This document shows, piece by piece, positions 21,469 to 33,471 of a stretch of 64,000 nucleotides of DNA. The DNA comes from Kwoniella bestiolae CBS 10118 (taxonomy: Eukaryota; Basidiomycota; Tremellomycetes; Tremellales; Cryptococcaceae). Below the pieces are notes generated by a model. That model saw only the letters and a program-made list of their open reading frames with translations, made no database searches and was not told where the DNA came from. The stretch's first letter is position 1; each line of letters starts with the position of its first letter. The position numbers and the translations under genes are program-made. The stretch lies in contig NC_089247.1 of the NCBI RefSeq assembly GCF_000512585.2, forward strand, positions 310,001-374,000. The letters run 5' to 3'.

Positions 21469-22074
21469 TCACGCTAACCCCTCTGCCCCAGGCCTACCCT
21501 TAAACTGAGCAATGACCACCCCCACGACCATCCCAGCATCATGACTCAGACTACCCAGCAGCTCGAACCTCTCTCGATATTCCTTCCTAGTAGGGTACAA
21601 GACCAGGGAACCGATGGGAGAATGCGTTATCTGGAGGTCTTTCCATGTGATTCCTGGGAGGTGAGGGGAGAGGGACTTGTAGGCTGCTTCTTTTAGGGCC
21701 CAGCTGGAGTCGTCGCGATTGCGTTTGGGAGTGTCAGCTAGGTCTCATGCATTATTCAGGGGTGTAGGTGTAGAGTGTTGCACAGATGGTACCGCTCTTC
21801 AACTTCACCTTGATTCTTGGTTGAGGAACGAGAGGACAACGCACCGACATGATAAGAACCTTAGCTGATGATCTATCAACCCTCCTTCTTCATTACTCGG
21901 AGCCTCACCCTTCGTTGGTCGACCAGAAGATGATTGCTCGTGGCTTAGCTCGCTGAACAGCTCATACTCCTTGACCGTGCATATCCTCTTAGCCAATTTA
22001 CTTGGGTCCCTCTTGAGCAATAATGATTTGAATCGAGCTAGGGAGAGGATATCAATCCCTATCCCAGCTATCAT
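21469..22074 (-). CDS. PPT2: 4'-phosphopantetheinyl transferase, AcpS/PPT2 type
   Basis: Transfers the phosphopantetheine arm of CoA to acyl carrier protein, in fungi usually the mitochondrial ACP. Exon 1 (21845-22074) encodes MIAGIGIDILSLARFKSLL, with the metal-binding Asp of the GIGIDIL block, then LAKRICTVKEYELF. A 141-nt intron (GTGCGT donor) is followed by exon 2 (21469-21703), WALKEAAYKSLSPHLPGITW, carrying the W-x-x-KEAxxK block with the second metal ligand Glu, then DLQITHSPIGSLVLYP and SLSHDAGMVVGVVIAQ (the SxSHD motif). The join restores C-R-W in frame, and 154 residues is the normal size for the family. The intron is longer than most in this window. It is divergent from CMR1. Confidence 0.88.
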
Positions 22075-22499
22075 CGGTCACGCGCCCGTCCTGAGTGTGT
22101 ACTGCGTCTCGATTGTCTCTACAGTCGGTTCTCGCTGGTCGGCTCTGGTCGCTGCGTTGCCCGGTCACTGGTATTGGTCGGTCTGATCTTTCTCTGATAG
22201 TTGTTCATGTAGATGAGTATGATGCATGGGAGTTCGATTCAACTTGAATCTTTTCGCGTCAGGTTGTGAGATGAGATATTCAGGGTAAATGAGAGCGAGT
22301 GACTGAGCTTTGGACGCGTTCCCCTTCGATCGATCAACTTGAACATGGAAATCACCAGGAAGATTACATCTCTCTCTCTCTCCTCTATCTTGACATTATC
22401 CACGACGAACACACACCTCAAGCCTCTATCCCTCACCAGGACCCATTATATCGATCTTGCACCTTCACCAATCCCATCATCTAATTGAAACCCAGCAAA
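22075..22499. promoter_or_regulatory. Shared divergent promoter, PPT2 / CMR1
   Basis: 425 bases with no coding frame. A CT-rich tract (tctctctctctcctctatct, about 22371-22390) lies about 110 bases before the CMR1 start, typical of fungal core promoters. Confidence 0.5.
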
Positions 22500-25123
22500 A
22501 TGGACGACGAAGATAACGACTAGTAGGCTCCATCTCCTCTTCACCTCCACATCCTTACGACTAGAAAGATACTGACACAAGGTAATCAGCGAGCTCGAAC
22601 GTCAAAAGACAATCCTCCAAAACCGAGCCCTTCTCGACTCCCTAGGCCTAGACCCCAACGGCTCATCCAAAATTCCCTTCGCAAGATCCACCGCCTCGCC
22701 CAAACCGAAACCAGCAAGTAAGAAACGAAAGGCTCCTCCCACGGCGAATATCGATGAGGGTCCGAGAAGACGGTCTGGGAGATTGGCGGGGCTGGAAGCT
22801 GATAGTGAGACGCTGAAGGTGCGGATGGAGGATGAGGCAAAGGAAAGAGAGGTCTTGAGGGTTATGAATAGGAAGGAGAGGGAGAAGGTTATGGATGTTG
22901 GGAAGATGATTGAGGAGCCTGAGGAGGGGGAGGTTGAGGGATTGGTGAGTCACTTTTTGACTTCAAGTCGCACAGAGGAATGTGTGTGCCAAGTGTTATA
23001 CGCGTTGGACAGAGTCAAGTGGATCGGAATGGATATGGTCATCCTCTTCAACATGCCCAAATACGGTACACTCTACCGACTTGGACGCTCGTCTACAATT
23101 ACTACCTCGATAGGAACTAATCCGAATCTTCGTACCTCCAGGAGAAATACCTAAAATCTATATCCCTCTCCCCTACTCCTCGTAAATACCCTACGAACTC
23201 AGACTCAAACAAAGACGCCTATGCAGATAACGATTCCGTCCCTACCGAGGTCGCTCGATTGAAATCCGCTTTCAAGAATATGGAACTGAAAGCGAATGCG
23301 AAGGTTACGGAGGACAGGGTGTTCAGTATGGTTGTTCATCCTATGCGGAGCAAGACTCTGGTATTTGTTGGAGATAAGTCTGGACAGTTGGGGATGTGAG
23401 TGCTTTTTGTATTCTCGGATGGGGATGGTCAGGATGAAAGATCAGTCAGACTGGACAAGGACTAGGAGTACCTATGGAAGGAAGAAAGTGATTCTCGATA
23501 AGTTGACTCAACACCTTGGCGGATCAGCGAGTCGGAGCAGATACCAGGAAGATGTATGACCGTAATGTGATATATGGGATGATTAGCTGACGCATAACTT
23601 TGGTGTGCTCGACATCCAGATGGGACGCCCTTGGAGCACCTGAGGAGATTGTCAAATCGGAAGATGACACGAATGGCGTCAAGGAGGAACAGGAAGAAGA
23701 GACGCATGAAGGTCGAGTATGGAGAGTACAAGCTCATGCTAGGAGTGCTATCACTTCGATGAAAGTTGATCCAGTAGATGGATCAGGGGTGAGTGATTGT
23801 GTCCTTCTAATGTCAATACACCACAAAAGCTCAATAATCTGCGCGTATTAATAGTTATTCACCTCATCATACGATTGTTCCCTGCGTCACCTGAACTTCT
23901 CGACCCTCAAATCCTCCGAATTATTCTCGTTCCAAGATGAGAATACCCTAGTCACGCATTTTGACTTGCTGCCCAATGGTCAAGAAGCTTGGATAACGGA
24001 TCGGTACGGTGGTTTGACGCATTGCGATTTTCGTGAAGGGAAGAAGGAAAGGAGGAGATGGATCGTGCAGGATGAGGGGAGGGCGGCGAAGTTGGGTGGA
24101 GTTAGTGTCAATCGTGAGTCGGCTAATAAGATGAACCATGTTGCAGGGGAAAAATTGCTAAATTTCGTCCATGAATCCAGCTCTCATGCCGCATCTGATC
24201 GTAACAGCAGGTAATGACCAGCATCTCCGACTTTGGGATGTTCGGGCCTTATCATCCATCAAGCCTGGCTCATTGCCATCGCCCGTCACGGACACCAACG
24301 GTGACGCGGACAATGATACGCACATAACGAGTGAGACGCCTTACGAGGAAGTATCGAAATACATGCAATCGAAGAAGGGTCAGGGGTTGTTGAGAGCAAG
24401 TTGGCAGCATGGCAAATCTTGCAGTTCGGCTTATTGGGATCCCTGGGGAAGGAGGGTCTTGACGACCAGTTATGATGATAAGTTGAGAGGTATGTGGATC
24501 TCTTCCACTACCGTTCCCTCAGTCCCCCAATAGCAACTCTCTTAATCATACTTCCCGTTTTGCTTTTGCTGTCCTGATCGACATATGCTGACTACCCGAC
24601 TCCGCAGTATGGTCCCTCCAACCCGCCTCATTGCTCCTTTCCACCCCGCTCTCACCATCGCATTTCCAACCTTCCAAGCAGGTCCCGCACAATTGTCAGA
24701 CTGGACGATGGTTGACCATCCTGCGTGCGCAGTGGTCATTGAACATGGACTATATGCCGCATTTCACGGTGGGTAATATGAAGAGGAGCTTGGATGTTGT
24801 CGCTGCGAATGGAGAGAAGATCGCGCAGTTGTGGAATGACGTGTGAGTGGGGTTATGTCTGATTACATCGGAAGTGCATTAGAGGAATGGGTCAGATCGT
24901 GCCAGGATGGACTTTGTCTCTGAATTGGACAAGTCTCCTTTTACCGCCATCGCGCTTTACATCCACATTCTAGTGTACGTTACTGTCCCTTGCTGATGTT
25001 GTCCCAATTCACAGAGTCACCGCTGTGCCTGCCGCCACTGCTTCGCACCCTAGTATAGTGGATCACGTCCTAGGTGGTAACACAAGTGGCAGAATACAAC
25101 TATGGGGAGCGGGATCGAGTTAG
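22500..25123 (+). CDS. CMR1: WD40 DNA-damage-binding protein, CMR1/WDR76 family
   Basis: WD40 propeller protein related to yeast Cmr1 and human WDR76/DDB2, found on chromatin and in nuclear quality-control foci. The first exon is only 23 nt (22500-22522, MDDEDND-Y) and joins over a GTAGGC intron to exon 2 at 22590 (ELERQKTILQNRALLDSLGL), which is the conserved family N-terminus, followed by the basic SGRLAGLEAD segment. Propeller blades follow in later exons: DRVFSMVVHPMRSKTLVFVG with DKSGQLGMW, ITSMKVDPVDGSG, LFTSSYDCSLRHLNF, AWITDRYGGLTHCDFREG, LIVTAGNDQHLRLWDVRAL, YWDPWGRRVLTTSYDDKLR, and the end HVLGGNTSGRIQLWGAGSS with stop at 25121-25123. The stretch 22945-23141 may contain a further small exon that I could not place. 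Confidence 0.85.
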
Positions 25124-25431
25124 GATTCGGAGGGTCATTTTCGTTTGGTATCTTGTATATTTAGTGACATGCACATCTATGTTTGATTCATGTGTTGAGT
25201 TGTCCTTCGACACGGGAAGTGTCTAGGCAACTACACGAGCAAATGACAACCGGCAGGATCACTCCCAGTAATGTGATCCTTGTTTTCCGTAGGCACATAT
25301 TCCAGATGGCGAGCGCTATCATCGTGATGGATCGGATATATTGCATACTGTCATTATATCGATACAAGGGTATATAGAATCCGACTCTTCTTATTATTGT
25401 ACAAGTGATACAATATTTACTACGAACCACC
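25124..25431. other. Convergent 3' region
   Basis: Spacer between the ends of CMR1 (plus) and the GPI glycoprotein gene (minus). No coding content seen. Confidence 0.45.
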
Positions 25432-27701
25432 TCAAACCAACGTCAGCCCACCAAGAGCCATCCCAACCCCAACAGCAAATACCAACCCCGCCAATCTCCC
25501 CACCCCTACATATAGGTTATCCCGGTACAAAGACGACCCATAACTCTCACTCGAATTCGTCCCATTCGCGTTCGTCCCGTTGTGACCAGCGGTTCCATTT
25601 CCATTCTTCCCACTGGCAGTCGCACTCGTTCCGGCAGTGTTGGTCCCTGTCAAACTACCCTTCGCACCGCTCTTTGATCCTGATCCTGAGGAAGTACCAT
25701 TCTTACCTACCCCCGTTCCATTCCCTGCCGCAGCGGTACCAGTAGGTTTGGCGGTGGCGCCTACGATGGACGGTGTCCAGGTGGTAAAGCAACATTGCTC
25801 TCCTGAAGTAACCGTTTCTCTCCCACCTTCACCTTCGCCTTCGCCTCGTCGGAGATTTAACCATTGGTCTAATCCCCTTGCGCTCAGATCCCCCGAAGCA
25901 GGTGCAGGTGCAGGAGTGATAGCTGCCTCGGACTCACCAGAAGATGCCGTGGCAGAGGAAGGGGAAAGCTTAGTCACGCCAACTTGCTCTGTGCCTCCCT
26001 CAGCGGCTGATGTGCCTTCGGATTTTGATCCAGAAGCAGCAGCTGAAGCTGCACTTGTCGAACCGGCTGATCCCCCTTCTGCGAATGGGTTGCCTGAAGA
26101 TGACGACACTGATGCAGCACCAGATTGGTCACTACCTCCACCACCTTCTTTAGGCGCATCCGATGAGGATGCAGGTGCGGAAGCGGATGGCGCTGATGAT
26201 CCGGAACCAGAACCCGAAGCTGTGGCAGTACATGGTACACAAGTTTGAACAGGTACCCAGGAAGTCGAACCGCCTCCTGATCCTGATGCTGAGGCGTTCT
26301 TCGACCCCGCAGCGGCAGTCTGGCCATTCTGGATGGACGAGCCGGGTTGACAATTTGATACGGCCGGTATGGATGGGGTAGGGACTGGACCGTTTCCCTG
26401 TAGTCCCTCGGAGCAGTCAATACCCGTATACGATCCCATATATATAAATCGTTGAAGAATGACAGGAGTTGGGACAGGTTTATGTACGTACAGGTGTATA
26501 TGTCTGTCCATCAATCACACCTGGCGGATCACCATCATCGCCCTCGCAATCCTGGTAGACGTTGTCCCATCCCACTCCGTTCGAGGTAAGGAAGTAACAT
26601 CCCAGGGAGTCATATTGTGTAGGACAGAAGCTGCAGTCATGGTTCATCAGTTATGACCTCTCGAGACTACCTTGCATCGGGGATGGTGTTGCTTGAAATT
26701 GCAGTACTCACGAGGAATCACCGAAACATGCTCTAACGCAGAAAGTCTGACCGGAGATCATCGTCTGAAACGGAGTTCACGTTATATCAGTGAAAGCTGC
26801 AGGAGTAGAGTTGAGGTCAACATGGGCGTGGAACAAATACTCACAACCCAGTCCTTAGCTGGATCACCGCCTATACTAGTGATCAAAGATGCTCCCTGAG
26901 GAGTATGAGCTGACGAATCGAATTGAGCGCCGGTATCTCCCGGGGAGATCCCAATCAGGCTGAAATCGCCTCTGCATTACAGTGTATGAGCAATTGTCAG
27001 TATAAGGTGAAGCCATCAAGTATTGACGGGGTCTGAGAGTAAATGGAAACCGACTTACGATCCGCTCACTTGGACCCATGAGGGGGTCCTCACGTATGTT
27101 ACTCCCTTTAACGTCCCATCAGGTATGAGTCTGGTGTTATGGCCGGACTATACGACATGGCAAGATCAAGTCAGATGACTATCATTCCACCTAACTCTCT
27201 GAACGAGCTTTTCAGAAGTATTGATGAGTGACTTACCTTTGAACAATAGCTAATCACATTATCCACCGACTCACTAATCATCTTCCCCTTATTTTCCTCT
27301 CCCAACCCGTAGACGCAGAAATCATCATGGGACTTTAACCATAATTCTTTGGACTGCGAGGTGGCATCTCCACTTCCGTCTTTTGAAGCGGTGGCCTCGC
27401 CTTGGGGTGAGGTGGAATTACCTTTTGCCTGTAGGGGAGGGTCAGAATCAGTCAAGGATCATTAGGATATCGAATCAAGAGGACTGTGGATGTGAAGCAT
27501 CCGACAATGGGACAGCGCAACAGGTATCAGACCTACCTCTTGTCCCCTCCCCGATAATTTACCATTTACATACGACCTCCTATACGCCAAAGCCTGAGGT
27601 GGGACATATTGACTGTTGACGAGTACACAGCGAGATAATGAGAATAACAAGAGGTATAGCGAGGTGGTAGACCACCTGGACAATGGTTGATGAGATGACA
27701 T
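25432..27701 (-). CDS. Macrophage-activating-glycoprotein family, GPI/membrane anchored
   Basis: Secreted, probably cell-wall glycoprotein of the basidiomycete family usually named macrophage activating glycoprotein. Exon 1 (27537-27701) has a signal anchor (SLYLLLFSLSRCVLVNSQ) and the family start YVPPQALAYRRSYVNGKLS. Exon 2 (27237-27428) has ELWLKSHDDFCVYG and ends YCSK. Then SGHNTRLIPDGTLKGVTYVR and PSWVQVSGS, GDFSLIGISPGDTGAQFD, the short Cys exon ISGQTFCVRACFGDSS, and FCPTQYDSLGCYFLTSNGVG with YQDCEGDDGDPPG. The last exon starts GNGPVPTPSIPAVSNCQPGS and continues as a long Ser/Ala/Gly/Thr-rich stalk with NGTN sites, ending in a hydrophobic tail (LAGLVFAVGVGMALGGLTLV) suited to a GPI or membrane anchor. 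The Cys pattern and block order match the family. Introns are in phase 0. Confidence 0.8.
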
Positions 27702-28441
27702 TGGTGGTTGGGGATAGCAGTCCTGCTGTTTGTTGATGTCCAGTGCCTAGAGCAAAAGCGGGTATCGTTCAATCTCTTCGTCGCTCGTCGGTCGTATAAG
27801 GCAGATCGAATTTATTTCGTGCGTGTCCTTCACCTTCACTGAATCGAATATGAGTTCGGCAGTATGTCACTACTTCAGAGTCAAATGATTTTAATGATGT
27901 TCTTACAAATCGAAATTACAGTTTACGATCAAGTCAACTAACGAAACACACAGTAAGCAGTCAGGGAAAACGACGAGATCAGCTCGTCAAGTCAAGTCGA
28001 CAAAATGTAAATCATGATCTTACTGTACTGGACTCGTCAGAAAACAGGTCTGATCCTTTCGACCCAATCGATCAATGATCGATCTCTCTTCCCCTCGAAA
28101 CACTTTAATCTGCTTAGACATCCTTTCGGCTCGTCCTTTCTACTCTCCCGTCCGAATCGAGGAGTATCCCTGAGAGTACATCATATCCATTCATTCTTCC
28201 ATATCAAATCATATCCTGTTCGAGCACTACAAAGGAGTGCGCAGTAGTTGCTGCAAAAGGGATTAATCGTCATAATGAGCAACAACCAGAAACGTTTCTG
28301 TCGATGTGGCAGATCGGTCGATTGGGTCATGAGCTTCGATCAGTGAAACGGGCTGTCTCGTCGAGTTTGTGTGTAGATAGGGAAGATCAGTACCACCTAA
28401 TCCATGAAATACATGCTCACATTCATTCAGTACAGACAAGT
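27702..28441. other. Intergenic, promoter of the glycoprotein gene
   Basis: 740 bases between two minus-strand genes. No frame here has protein character. It should contain the glycoprotein promoter (low coordinates) and the 3' UTR of the vezatin-like gene (high coordinates). Confidence 0.4.
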
Positions 28442-31400
28442 TTACTCTAAAACATGTCCCTCATCATAATCATTATGAGATCCCATAGGTCGTACAGGTA
28501 TACTCCTCTTCAATTCACCCAAATCCAAATCCAACATAAATCCGTTATCTCCATTTTCATTTCCATTCTCATCATTCGTCGCTTTTCGTATTTGTACGTG
28601 TTGTGATCGTTCATTATCGTTCTCTTTTTTGCTTCCATTTCGGGTCGTATGATCTTGATAAGAGCTTGTGGGGGTTTTGCCTTTACCTTTAGTATTACCT
28701 CGTTGTTCATCTTCCGCCACATGGGCCGTACCGATATTGATATTTTCGTTGAATTGTCGATCCCCAAGTGGAAGTGGCGTTCGGGACATATCAATCCTCT
28801 GCGTGCCATTCGGCTGTTTCTCTTGAGTAGATCCTTCTCCCTCAACCTCGCCACCTTTCATCCGCCTTATACTCCCAATCACACCCCTCAACTCATCCAC
28901 GACCATTCCACCTCTCTCCCTCATCTCCCTCATCCCTTCCCGTCTATCCCCAGCCTCACCACCACTAGAGCTCCTGATCAGATCAAGTACGGATACACCC
29001 TGCGCTCTAGCCTGTATTGTCAACTTGATTCTTTCCTCCCTACTGAGCTTACTCAGGTAAACCTTCTCCTCAGAGATTGGTAGATCGGAGGAACCTTCAA
29101 ATATCATATCTCTTCCTACGGGTGGGAGGATATTCTCTTGGGTATGATCCGGAGGGTTCTCGTTTTCAGGGCATATCCAAGATTGCATGAATTCTGGTAG
29201 ATCCTCGGTGCTCAACTCCTCTTCTCCACTCCCATCTCGAGGTTGATCCAGAGTACTTTGAGCCTGATCTCGATCCCGTTCCACATCCTCTTGCAGGTGT
29301 TGAGTAATATCCCCACTCTTCATCCTACTTATCACCTCCCTCCCCCTCTCCCACTCTCTAACCCCCTCACCCAACCTCCCCCTAACCTCCATCCACGCCT
29401 GCATCCCCACCTCACCCTTGGCTACCAGACTCAACTCCTTCCAACACCCTATAATAGCCTGCGCGAGCTTATCGACATGTTCGGCCAACAAAACCTCATC
29501 AGGCGTTCTGGGTGCGAAATCCCTATTGAAGGGGAAAACCGAAGTGATAGCTGAGGCGGACCATATCCCACCTTCGCTCTGATTCGCCCGAGTTTGAGTA
29601 ACGTGGGAATCGAGTGATCTCATTATCTTATCTTCCTTCTCAGTATCTCTCAACACCCTCTCCAAGGTATTCTTCTCCTCTATCATACCCTCCACCAGAT
29701 CATCTAAAATGACCTTGATATCTCTCCAATAACCCTCGTTCTGGTTTTGCTTAAACTTCAGTCCGAGAAGGCAACAGGCCAATCTCCTTCGCTTGAGATG
29801 GATACCCAGACAACTAGCCTTAAGTGAGGGTGTAGTTAGCGGAGAGATACTTTCGACTCTTCGGAGATTCATCGATCCCATTGACGGATTAGGTGATGGG
29901 GGAGGTAAAGTATTTAAACTTGATCGTTTGTCTGTAGGGAAAGATGGGGGGAGTCCTATTCCTAGTCCCACACTCAGTCGATTACCACTGGTAGGATTCA
30001 GGGAGGATCTTCTAGAACCACCACCTCCAGCTGTGGACGCGCTCCGTAGAGCTTGAAGGTCCGATAGGGGCATTGATCTTGTCCGCGTCAATCCTACACC
30101 TGCAGGTAGGCTCCCATCAATTAGGAGAGGTTCATTCTCGTCGGAGGAATGGTAGTATACCATATTTTGGAGACTCCTTCTCTTTGGATTGGCACTAGAT
30201 GTGGAAAGGACTGGATCAAGGGACATTGCTGCTCTCAGAGGCGCAGAGGAGGGGGGTATGAGGGACGCAGAGTCGTTCATGAATGGTGAGGGGAGTAGGG
30301 TCGTTGATCCAGGAAGCGATCTAGAGGGAGTAGCCATAGGAGCTGTTCGTAAAGGTTGGAGTCGTTCGCTTGCATTGGATAATCTCCTGGAGAGCGGCGA
30401 GGGGATATGTCTGAAACCAGGCGAGGAGGAAGATCCACGGGGAGTCTCACGAGTGAGGATGGGCGTACGAGGGATGGTCACTCCTAGTCCTGCTCTACCG
30501 GCCGGCGATTTGGGCGAAACCACCGTATTGGAAGTGTTGTCTTCATTATCAGAGGATCTTCGTATCTGAGACTTGACGGGCGTACTATCGTCACTTGATG
30601 TGGACTGATCAGGATCGGATGTCGTAGTCTCTTCATGTTCCCGTTCATCCTCCTCATCAGCCTCTGTAATTCTTCTCTCATGTCTTGGTCTCTCAAATCT
30701 AGGTGACTGAGACCAGGTATCGCGTAATCTCTCTACACTTGCCCTCTTCGATAACCTAGGTGTCTTGTCGGGTAGATGAGTGAATCTGTCGTCTGAACCG
30801 GGTGAAGAGCTGAATGAGAGTCTTTGTGCGCTGTGTAGTTTCTTGAGAGGAGATGAGGAGGCATAAGCAGGTAAAGATGAGGTCGACTGGCGTGATGCAT
30901 GTTTCTGAGGTGAGGGATGGGAAGAAGATCGATGAGGTAATACTGGTCTTTGAGGTTTATCGTAATCTTCGTCACTCGAGGAATCGGTGATACTGTTATG
31001 ATGTCGTCTGGAGTAGAAGAACGATCCAACGACGGGGATATCATACATCTCTCCTAAGACTGCTAATTCGCGACGATCGGTGAGTTCCAACAAAGTTGAA
31101 GTAGCTGTAGCGAGGTGGTCGGTCATATCTCCTGTGAATCGATGGAGGGTCACTCGAAGGGAGTTGTGGGTGTAGAGGTTGTATGGATGAGGTTCTAGAA
31201 GAGTCAAGGAAGACAGGAGAGTATTGTTGAGGGATTGGGATTGGGTGATGAAGTTTGTGAGGGAAGTGAGAGCGAGTGATTGAGGTGTGTCGTCTTCCGA
31301 GGGAGAGGGGGCATTGTCGGATTTCTAGAGAACAAGAGATATGGAAATTCGATCAGCTGTCTCTGGTATGATTGATGTTATCATACTAAATGGAGATCGC

Positions 31401-32061
31401 CTAACTCACCTCGGCCGTTGCTATCAAGCCATTATACCACCCTATGCCCATTACTCCCACACTCGCCAATCCCAATATCGTCCACAACCCCAAACTTATC
31501 ACCAAACCCACTAACAACGCAACAGCAGCCAGTACCAGATCCCATCTCTCCTTGCCCTTCCAGATCCATTCTTCCGGTATCTTCCACTGTGCATTTCCCT
31601 TTTGGTCAGGTGAATCACCAAGTTCACTTTCAACCCCACCACTCAGCGCAGGTACATAGTCTTTCTCCAGCAGCCCACTCGAGCAGATGAGGTATCTGAA
31701 CCTCTCGGCAAAACTCTCATCGGAGAATGATAATCTACTTGGCGAAGGGAATTTTCCAGGTACAGTGCTACTTGGTCCAGCAGAGTTGGGTAGGGAGCCT
31801 GTCCATCCTTTTTGGGTGGTCGGTGAGTGGTCTACGAGCGTCTGTACAATGTGATGCCTGATATCAGAACCACGCTGCCTCTTTCGTTAAGATGAGAAGA
31901 GGAGGAGAGCTCACCACGTCACCCGACTCGCCCGATATACCTGAGCTCCGTCTCGTGTCCTTGTCCATGTCCATCTCTGTATCTAAATTCCGTCCTTGGG
32001 TGGGATATTGGTCTTGATTGAATGATTCGGTCTCATCTATGCATGAGCATGACGAGTCCAT
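28442..32061 (-). CDS. Vezatin/Inp2-like membrane protein
   Basis: Three exons (31915-32061, 31410-31841, 28442-31324), all joined in phase 0, give about 1153 residues. An acidic N-terminus (MDSSCSCIDETESFNQDQ) leads to a hydrophobic hairpin of two close membrane segments (WDLVLAAVALLVGLVISLGL and WTILGLASVGVMGIGWYNGL). Next comes a helical segment, SLALTSLTNFITQSQSLNNT, LLEPHPYNLYTHNSLRVTLH, MTDHLATATSTLLELTDRRE and LAVLGEMYDIPVVG, resembling the myosin-binding region of vezatin and the yeast peroxisome-inheritance factor Inp2. A Ser/Pro-rich region (about residues 300-620) separates it from a second conserved block, ASCLGIHLKRRRLACCLLGL and LDDLVEGMIEEKNTLERVL. If the assignment holds, it would tether an organelle, probably the peroxisome, to a class V myosin. 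Exon 2 uses an acceptor 16 nt downstream of a second AG; only that one keeps frame. Confidence 0.6.
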
Positions 32062-32664
32062 GGATCAGCTCAAGGATGCCAAGTGTGCCAGCCTGCATGC
32101 TTACCCCGGAAGTAGTCGTCCAATGGCCCCGCATCGGCGAATGATGTTGCCATATGGGCCTGTCAGGCTGAGTGATGGGATTGTCCCTTGTCGTGTCTCA
32201 ATGGATGAGTTGGTTGGGTTGAGGGTATGAATCACGTTTGATCTTGCGCTTGTGTGATAGACCAGTTGACTCTCGAGTGGTATATATATATGGTGGATGG
32301 ATGATATTGTATGAATGTGTTGTACACACAATACAAGTGATCCACCTTGTCACCACCATCATTTCCATTTCCATCACATCACCATCAGTTATTGTTTTGT
32401 ATTGTCTGTTTGTTGTCTGCTGTTTCGATTTGCCACTAACTCATATGACGCACAGATCAACACGTGGCCTTACCCCTTATTTCCCCTGACTAATGGACCA
32501 AGTTTCAGGTTGACGCGACTACAACTTTTTCTGATGTTTGGTTCCTACAGTTGAGCACCTCTCCGCCTATCATTTCATTCTTTGCTGTTTGCCAACAGTA
32601 CCACACCACCATGGACACATAACATAACAACAGAGGTATAACAATCCAGGGGGAAAGAAAGACG
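32062..32664. promoter_or_regulatory. Divergent spacer, vezatin-like / TEN1-like genes
   Basis: About 600 bases with a TATA-like run (ggtatatatatatgg, near 32280) and no credible coding frame. Confidence 0.45.
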
Positions 32665-33471
32665 ATGAACCCTCAATTGATCTCGTTACCCCCTCCACTA
32701 CCTCCAACCGATCTTATAGCTTCTGCGTTGTTCCTGCCTCTACATGGTGTAGGTACCGCACATCGAGGTAAGAAATTGAGATTTGTAGGACAGTGAGTAT
32801 TCAGTCCCCAATTTCCCTCTATCTGAATAACCATTCGGCTGACTTACACCATGAGTTAGGATCCTAGCATTCCATCCTCCCACCTCACTTCTCCTCTTAA
32901 CGTCCTTCCCACCAACTTCCAACCCCCATTCTCCCTCGCCAACGATCCTCGTCAACATCTCCACACCACTCATGGGTCAAAGTCCATCACTTAAAGATAT
33001 CTCTTCGGCAACTCACTCTTCCTACGCTTCTGCATCCCAAGGTATACCTGAAAATGGTAGAGTACCTATCAACCGAGAATCGTTGGCTCTGCAGAGAGGA
33101 GAATGGGTGAATGTTGTGGGATGGTTGGAAGGTGATGGGGAGAGGATGGTAAGGAAGGTATGTTGACTCAATCTGTGACGGCCGAACGATCTATTGCACC
33201 ATGACAGAACCTTACAAAATGACAGATCAGAGCTGAAACCGAATCTTTCGGATAGGTCAAGACTTCTTCAAGCTACGCCAAACCCCTACCCTTCATTCTC
33301 GAGGCTATACACATCTCGAATGCGAGATCACCTCCAGTGGATGCGATGCACCGCGGAAACTCCCCAGCGTGGGATGGGAATAGGAGCACGACATACCAGG
33401 AGGATGACGATCCGATAAACATCGATGGCGATGAAGATGTAGTTGGGATCACACCTAGGGCTAAGCGATAA
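32665..33471 (+). CDS. TEN1: Ten1-like OB-fold telomere protein (CST complex candidate)
   Basis: Three exons (32665-32792, 32860-33157, 33256-33471) encode 213 residues. The pattern fits the small OB-fold subunit of the CST telomere-capping complex: a proline-rich start (MNPQLISLPPPLPPTDL), strand 1 (KKLRFVGQILAFHPPTSLLL), strand 2 (PTILVNISTPL), strand 3 (GEWVNVVGWLEGDGERMV) and the closing strand/helix (PLPFILEAIHISNARSPPVD). The C-terminal tail is acidic, then basic (TPRAKR). The block G-x-W-V-N-V-x-G-W and the preceding R-F-x-G-x-I/V-L-x-x-x-P are what led to the call. Inserted Ser/Ala-rich residues (about 85-110) enlarge a loop. Ten1 proteins are very divergent, so another OB-fold protein is possible. 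Confidence 0.55.

Noticed and set aside
25637..26248. Long plus-strand frame (203 codons) rich in Val, Ala, Pro
   Set aside because: It is the exact antisense of the Ser/Ala/Gly-rich stalk exon of the GPI glycoprotein; its openness follows from the biased composition of that exon.
29243..29554. Plus-strand frame of 103 codons rich in Pro, Leu and His
   Set aside because: Antisense of the vezatin-like exon; composition is explained by the coding strand.
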